The notes under the pieces: model-generated | The model's database searches: none | What the model saw: the letters and a program-made list of their open reading frames with translations, nothing else | Told to the model about the DNA's origin: nothing | In this document: positions 5,158 through 8,387 of the stretch, piece after piece | Position numbering within the stretch: the first letter of the stretch is position 1 | Layout: every line of letters starts with the position of its first letter | Program-made: the position numbers and the translations under genes | NCBI GenBank assembly: GCA_036376275.1 | Contig: DASVAP010000159.1 | Span: 1-8,387, forward strand | DNA from: JABFRZ01 sp036376275 | GTDB taxonomy: Bacteria > Planctomycetota > UBA1135 > GCA-002686595 | Direction: 5' to 3' | DNA length: 8,387 bases

Positions 5158-6942
5158 TCACGGCTCCCGGCGCAGCTCGAGCGCGTCGGTCGGGAAGCGC
5201 GCCGCGTCCGCCAGCCACAGGGCCTGGAAGCGCAGCGTCGCCGTGCCCTCGGTGCGGCGCGGGAGCCGCACGCGCAGCTCGAGCGGTCCGGAGCCGGGCT
5301 CCACGGTCCGCTCCAGGCGGCCGAGGAGCGCCTCGGGATCGAGCAGCAGACCGCTGGGCGTCGGGAGCGTCTCCGCGCCGGGCGTGCTGGCCGCAACGAG
5401 CAGGCGCACGACCGCCCCGCGCCCGGCCAGGGCCGCGGGCCGCGGCAGGCGGAAGACGAGCTCGCTCGAGGTCAGGTCCTCGCCCGGGAGCTGGAGCGAT
5501 CCGTCCGGCTCGGCCCCGATCCCGTGGGCGGTCCAGGCGACGCTCGCGCCGCGCTCCAGGCCCGTGCCGTCCGCGGACGTGCCGAGGCCGTTCCCGGCGG
5601 TCGACGAGGCGGTCAGGGCCGTCGAGCCGCCGCGCAGGAAGGTCACGTAGACCGCGCCCTTGTTCGCGCCGCCGTCGTCGTCGTTGCGCGCGCCGATGGC
5701 CACGTCGGGCACGCCGTCCTTGTCGAAGTCTCCCAGCGGGGCCAGGGCCGAGCCGTACCAGTCCCAGTTGTCCAGCGTGCGCAGCGGCAGGCCGCCGTAG
5801 AGCTGGCTGAGCTTCTGGTAGGAGCCGACCGTGCCCTGGGGCGTGAGGAAGATCACGTACACCGCTCCCCGCTGGCTGCCCACGTCGCCGTCCTTGACGG
5901 CGCCCACCGCGATCTCGGTGATGCCATCGCCGTTCAGGTCGCCCAGGGCCGCGACCGAGGTCCCGAACTGGAACGGCGAGAGCAGCCCGGCCGTGAAGCC
6001 GCCGTGGACGTTGCTGATCTTGCTGTGGCCCTTGACGGTGCCGTTGGTGTTCAGGAAGAGGATCCAGACCGCGCCCGCGTTGACCGCGCCGTCGTCGTCC
6101 AGCGCGGCACCGACCAGCAGGTCGTCCACGCCGTCCTGGTCGAGGTCGCCCAGGGCCGCCAGCGAGAAGGAGAACCAGTCGGTGGCCCGCAGCCGGCCCG
6201 TGAAGCCGCCCTGGTTCTGGCCGATCTTGACGTGGCGCGCGACGGTGCCGTCGGGGCGCAGGGAGAGGATCCAGATCGCGCCCATCTTGGCGCCGCTGGT
6301 CGAGTCGAGCGGAGCGCCCACCGCCAGCTCCTTCAGGCCGTCGCCGTCCAGGTCGCCCAGCATCACCACCGAGCGCCCGAACTCGTCGTTGCTGCGCAGC
6401 ACGCCGGTGAAGCCGCCCTGGGTCGAGGAGATCTTCTGGTGCTGGCGCACCGTCCCGTCGCGGTTCAGGAACAGGATCCAGATCGCGCCCTTGTTGATGC
6501 CCCCGTCGTCGTCGTAGTTGGCCCCGACCGCCAGGTCGGGGATGCCGTCGCCATCCAGGTCGCCGATCCCGTTCAGGTCGCGCCCGAACTGGTCGCTGTC
6601 GTCCAGGTCGCCGGTGAAGTTCCCCGCCAGCGCGCTGATCTTCTGGTGCCGCAGCACCTTGCCGTCGCCGCGCAGGAACAGGATATAGGCCGCCCCCTGG
6701 TCGAGCCCTCCGTCGTCGTCGCCGAGGGCCCCGCAGGCGAGGTCGATGACCCCGTTCCCGTCCAGGTCGCCCAGGTTCGTCACCGAGCGTCCGAGCTGGT
6801 CGTTGACGTCCAGGAGCGGCATGCGCCCCCCCTGCGTCTGGCTGACCTTGGAGAAGCCCTTGACGGTCCCCGGACCGAGCTGGGCAAAGGCTGGAAGGGC
6901 GAGAAGGACCCCCAGGAGGGGCCAGAGAGAGCGCGAGAACAT
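5158..6942 (-). CDS. Secreted FG-GAP repeat (beta-propeller) protein, upstream paralogue
   Basis: This 594-residue protein starts with a clear signal peptide, MFSRSLWPLLGVLLALPAFA, probably cut before Gln 21. The ATG at 6942 is preferred over the in-frame ATG at 6990 because the longer form would put 16 odd residues before the signal. Six FG-GAP units occupy residues 31-441, the first five exactly 69 residues each. They carry LGDLDGDG-type calcium loops and DDDGG turns. Deviations: unit 3 has DSTSG instead of DDDGG, unit 4 has DWFSFSL instead of the FG entry, and unit 5 has DGDVG. A 153-residue C-terminal domain (442-594) follows; it shares LRFQALW and a terminal DALELR with the downstream paralogue. 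The protein is predicted to act outside the cytoplasm. The downstream paralogue starts one base after its stop, so both are likely co-expressed. Only a weak Shine-Dalgarno is seen. The binding partner is unknown. Confidence 0.92.
   Translation of the reverse strand: MFSRSLWPLLGVLLALPAFAQLGPGTVKGFSKVSQTQGGRMPLLDVNDQLGRSVTNLGDLDGNGVIDLACGALGDDDGGLDQGAAYILFLRGDGKVLRHQKISALAGNFTGDLDDSDQFGRDLNGIGDLDGDGIPDLAVGANYDDDGGINKGAIWILFLNRDGTVRQHQKISSTQGGFTGVLRSNDEFGRSVVMLGDLDGDGLKELAVGAPLDSTSGAKMGAIWILSLRPDGTVARHVKIGQNQGGFTGRLRATDWFSFSLAALGDLDQDGVDDLLVGAALDDDGAVNAGAVWILFLNTNGTVKGHSKISNVHGGFTAGLLSPFQFGTSVAALGDLNGDGITEIAVGAVKDGDVGSQRGAVYVIFLTPQGTVGSYQKLSQLYGGLPLRTLDNWDWYGSALAPLGDFDKDGVPDVAIGARNDDDGGANKGAVYVTFLRGGSTALTASSTAGNGLGTSADGTGLERGASVAWTAHGIGAEPDGSLQLPGEDLTSSELVFRLPRPAALAGRGAVVRLLVAASTPGAETLPTPSGLLLDPEALLGRLERTVEPGSGPLELRVRLPRRTEGTATLRFQALWLADAARFPTDALELRREP
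5164..5168 (-). promoter_or_regulatory. Shine-Dalgarno GGGAG for the downstream FG-GAP gene
   Basis: On the minus strand GGGAG lies 7 bases before the GTG at 5156, inside the last codons of the upstream paralogue. It decides in favour of the GTG start and points to coupled translation. Confidence 0.55.
5620..6852 (-). repeat. Six FG-GAP units in the upstream paralogue, exact 207-bp period
   Basis: Units on the minus strand begin at 6852, 6645, 6438, 6231, 6024 and 5817. The first five are exactly 207 bp (69 residues). The sixth ends at about 5620 and lacks the closing 'GTVxxH' strand, while 'PGTVKGF' (residues 24-30), just after the signal peptide, matches that strand. Confidence 0.85.
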
Positions 6943-6969
6943 GGGAACCCCGTGACCGAGAAAACCTTG

Positions 6970-7003
6970 GGAAGCAGGCGTTTCCGGCAAGGAAAACGCT
7001 TCC
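6970..7003. promoter_or_regulatory. Imperfect dyad upstream of the FG-GAP operon
   Basis: Arms GCGTTTCC (6978-6985) and GGAAAACGC (6991-6999) pair with one bulged A around the 5-base loop GGCAA. Outer GGAAGC (6970-6975) and GCTTCC (6998-7003) add alternative pairing. It lies 28-61 bases before the start of the FG-GAP gene, so it could be an operator or a leader hairpin. Confidence 0.3.
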
Positions 7004-7042
7004 CCCTAAGGATGTCGCAAAACCTTCCAGCTGCCTAGGGGG
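7002..7042. promoter_or_regulatory. Imperfect dyad CCCCCTAAGG / CCTAGGGGG
   Basis: CCCCCTAAGG (7002-7011) and CCTAGGGGG (7034-7042) are inverted copies differing by one extra A, separated by 22 bases. The spacing between arm centres (about three helical turns) fits a pair of protein-binding half sites better than a tight hairpin. Confidence 0.28.
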
Positions 7043-7177
7043 AGAAGGAAGGATTTGCCCGGGAACCTGGCGGTAGCGGCGCGTCGAGGGACTGCGCGGC
7101 CGCGCCCCTGAGCCTGGAGTGCGACGAGCGCGCGCCACCTCACCCGATCCTCGCCCCGGCGCGTAGGATCGCCCGCG

Positions 7178-7183
7178 AGGAGG
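7178..7183 (+). promoter_or_regulatory. Perfect Shine-Dalgarno AGGAGG pointing to a CTG start
   Basis: AGGAGG is followed by a 5-base spacer and then CTG 7189-7191, in frame with the membrane-protein gene. No ATG, GTG or TTG lies at a suitable distance in that frame; the next usual start is GTG 7246, which has no Shine-Dalgarno. Confidence 0.5.
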
Positions 7184-7188
7184 CTCCC

Positions 7189-8387
7189 CTGGCTCTCGCC
7201 GACGTCTTCCCGCCGTCCCGCTCGCGCACCGCCCGTGGCCCGCGCGTGCGGCCGGCCTTCCGCGACCTGGGCAAGGCGCTGCGGACGCTGCGCGCGTTCC
7301 ACGTCGGCCTGTGGTCGATCACGCTGCTGGCCGGCGCCGCCGCCTTCGGGCTGGCGCCCATGGCGAGCGATCCGGTGACGGGCGACCTCGGGCTCCTGCG
7401 CGCGGCCGGGGCCGGCCTCCTGACCGTGCTCTTCCTCGTCGCCGGGGCGCGCGTGGCCTTCGAGCCGCGCGCCTGGCTCGGCTTCGCGGCGCTCGTCGGC
7501 ACGGCCTTCCTCGCGCGCGCGGCCTGGGCCGGCGACCACTTCGCCTGGGTCTGCCTCGCGGGCCTGTGGGCTGCCTTCGGGAGCACGCTCCCGCTGGCCC
7601 GGCTCCTTGCCGCGCACCCCGACTCCTTCAGCGCGCGCCGCATCGCTGCGATGCAGGGCGTGTCGAGCGAGCGCGGCCTCGACCCCGAGGTGCGTGCGCG
7701 CCAGCTCGCCGCCGCCTCGCGCCGCGCCTGGCGCCGCGCGGCGCTGCCGATCGGGCTCTTCGTCGCCGGCTTCGGGCCCTACCTCGCCTGGCAGCGCACG
7801 CTGCGGCCGGAGCCTCCCGAGCAGCTCCTGGCCGCCTTCACCACCGCCTGGAACGCCGGCCTCGAGCCCGTCCTGCGGGAGTTCAAGGCTCCTGAACATC
7901 TCCTCGAGCAGCTCGAGCGTCTGCAGCGCGACGGAACCTTCCCTCGGATCGACGCGGTCGACTCCTTCGGGACCGCCGACCGGATGGGAAGCTGGCTGCT
8001 GCCCCGCTCGTTCGACGATCCGCGCGTCCCCGACCGGGCGACGAGGGTCGAGCTGTCCGTGGCGGGCGGGAGCGCGACCCTGCTGGCCGGCTTCGCCGTC
8101 ACGGAGCGGGGCGGCCCCTGGCGGCTGGTGGCCGCCGATGTGCTCGAGCCACGGCTCGCACCCGTGCTCGAGCGCTTCGTCGCCGCCTGGAACGCGGGCT
8201 CGCAGGACGAGCTGCTCGCCCTGGTCGACGCCGAGCGCTCCGGTGTGCTCGGCCCGCAAGAGTTCGCCGACATCGGGGCCTTCGCGCCGGATCGACCGAG
8301 GCTCTCGAGTCGTCGCGTGGGCACCGGCCACGATCCACTCCTGGTCCAGCGGAGGCTCGATCCCTCGACGCCCGCCGAGCGCTGGCC
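7189..8387 (+). CDS. Membrane protein with five TM segments and tandem AWNAG modules, 3' end cut
   Basis: The frame is open from after TAG 7036 to the window edge, and about 399 residues are visible. From the CTG start, the N-terminus is Arg-rich, then hydrophobic segments lie at about 39-59, 69-91, 96-113, 117-140 and 184-201. The Arg-rich loop 138-183 fits the positive-inside rule, placing the following region outside the membrane. There, two segments resemble each other: AAFTTAWNAGLEPVLREF (215-232) and LERFVAAWNAGSQDELLALV (327-346). The 'F.xAWNAG...L' helix followed by strands such as RVELSVAGGSATLLAGFAV and WRLVAADV recalls SnoaL/NTF2-like domains, so two tandem modules are possible. 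The family is not recognised and no catalytic residues can be named. The start is uncertain: CTG 7189 has a perfect Shine-Dalgarno; GTG 7246 is the conventional alternative. Codon use has strong GC at third positions, unlike a chance frame. Confidence 0.8.
   Translation, partial: MALADVFPPSRSRTARGPRVRPAFRDLGKALRTLRAFHVGLWSITLLAGAAAFGLAPMASDPVTGDLGLLRAAGAGLLTVLFLVAGARVAFEPRAWLGFAALVGTAFLARAAWAGDHFAWVCLAGLWAAFGSTLPLARLLAAHPDSFSARRIAAMQGVSSERGLDPEVRARQLAAASRRAWRRAALPIGLFVAGFGPYLAWQRTLRPEPPEQLLAAFTTAWNAGLEPVLREFKAPEHLLEQLERLQRDGTFPRIDAVDSFGTADRMGSWLLPRSFDDPRVPDRATRVELSVAGGSATLLAGFAVTERGGPWRLVAADVLEPRLAPVLERFVAAWNAGSQDELLALVDAERSGVLGPQEFADIGAFAPDRPRLSSRRVGTGHDPLLVQRRLDPSTPAERW

Larger units (their letters stand above)
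6943..7188. other. Divergent intergenic region with two imperfect dyads
   Basis: No gene is supported in this 246-bp stretch between the FG-GAP operon (minus) and the membrane-protein gene (plus). It is less GC-rich than its neighbours around 6957-7060. It must hold the promoters of both units, but no convincing -35/-10 pair was found on either strand. It contains two imperfect inverted repeats, at 6970-7003 and 7002-7042, listed separately. Confidence 0.5.

Noticed and set aside
3813..6852. Regular recurrence of 'gccgtcgtcgtcg' and 'aggtcgcc' that could look like a CRISPR or satellite repeat
   Set aside because: The spacing is about 207 bp, and the repeats encode the DDDGG and LGDLDGDG motifs of the FG-GAP units. 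They are protein repeats, not short DNA repeats with unique spacers.
4396..7038. 880-codon open frame on the plus strand, the longest in the window
   Set aside because: It is antisense to the two FG-GAP genes, and its sequence is a low-complexity, repeated mirror of their codons with no domain or signal. Long antisense frames are expected at this GC content.
5153..7138. 661-codon minus-strand frame
   Set aside because: It is a shifted frame of the upstream FG-GAP gene, with an Arg/Pro/Gly-rich product and no signal peptide or calcium-loop motifs.
7006..8331. 441-codon open frame on the minus strand
   Set aside because: Its protein is rich in Gly, Glu, Arg and Ala with no domain, whereas the plus-strand frame at 7189-8387 encodes clear membrane segments.

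Overview
The window is very GC-rich DNA (roughly 70% or more by eye) from a bacterium. It carries secreted proteins built from FG-GAP/VCBS repeats, regulators with histidine-kinase-type ATPase domains, and unannotated small proteins. The 69-residue repeat with the 'SKIS-TQGGF ... LGDLDGDG ... AVGA-DDDGG ... GAVWILFL' pattern is the style I associate with large-genome Planctomycetota. That assignment is an inference; another high-GC, repeat-rich phylum is possible. No RNA gene, mobile element, CRISPR array or phage gene was seen.

Layout. (1) 2-928 (+): the 3' end of a VCBS/FG-GAP repeat protein with a repeat period near 49 residues, followed by two overlapping hairpins between convergent genes. 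(2) 3050-993 (-): three genes in one direction. They are a small unknown protein (3050-2814), a histidine-kinase-like protein (2713-2021), and a receiver-like/RsbW-like fusion (2024-993). The last two overlap by ATGA and are probably translationally coupled. By motif comparison the kinase-like protein has Gln where the phospho-accepting His should be. The receiver-like domain has Gly where the phospho-accepting Asp should be, and its conserved Lys and Thr/Ser are also replaced. This looks like a two-component pair that no longer works by classical His-Asp phosphotransfer, while the RsbW-type ATPase domain keeps its N, G1 and G2 boxes.

(3) 3170-3409 (+): a 79-residue predicted lipoprotein with a CxxC and a His cluster, divergent from the regulators. 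(4) 6942-3423 (-): two tandem, paralogous, secreted FG-GAP proteins of 594 and 577 residues, separated by one base. Each has six repeats of almost exactly 69 residues plus a C-terminal domain, consistent with a six-bladed beta-propeller closed by an N-terminal strand. (5) 6943-7188: a divergent intergenic region with two imperfect dyads. (6) 7189-8387 (+): a membrane protein cut by the window edge, with five predicted membrane segments and a likely outside domain holding two 'AWNAG' modules. Its best ribosome-binding site points to a CTG start.

How they may work together is inference. The cell-surface proteins and the cytoplasmic partner-switch-type regulators need not belong to one pathway; nothing here proves a link beyond adjacency. 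The most unusual feature is the regulator pair that appears to have lost its phosphotransfer residues.
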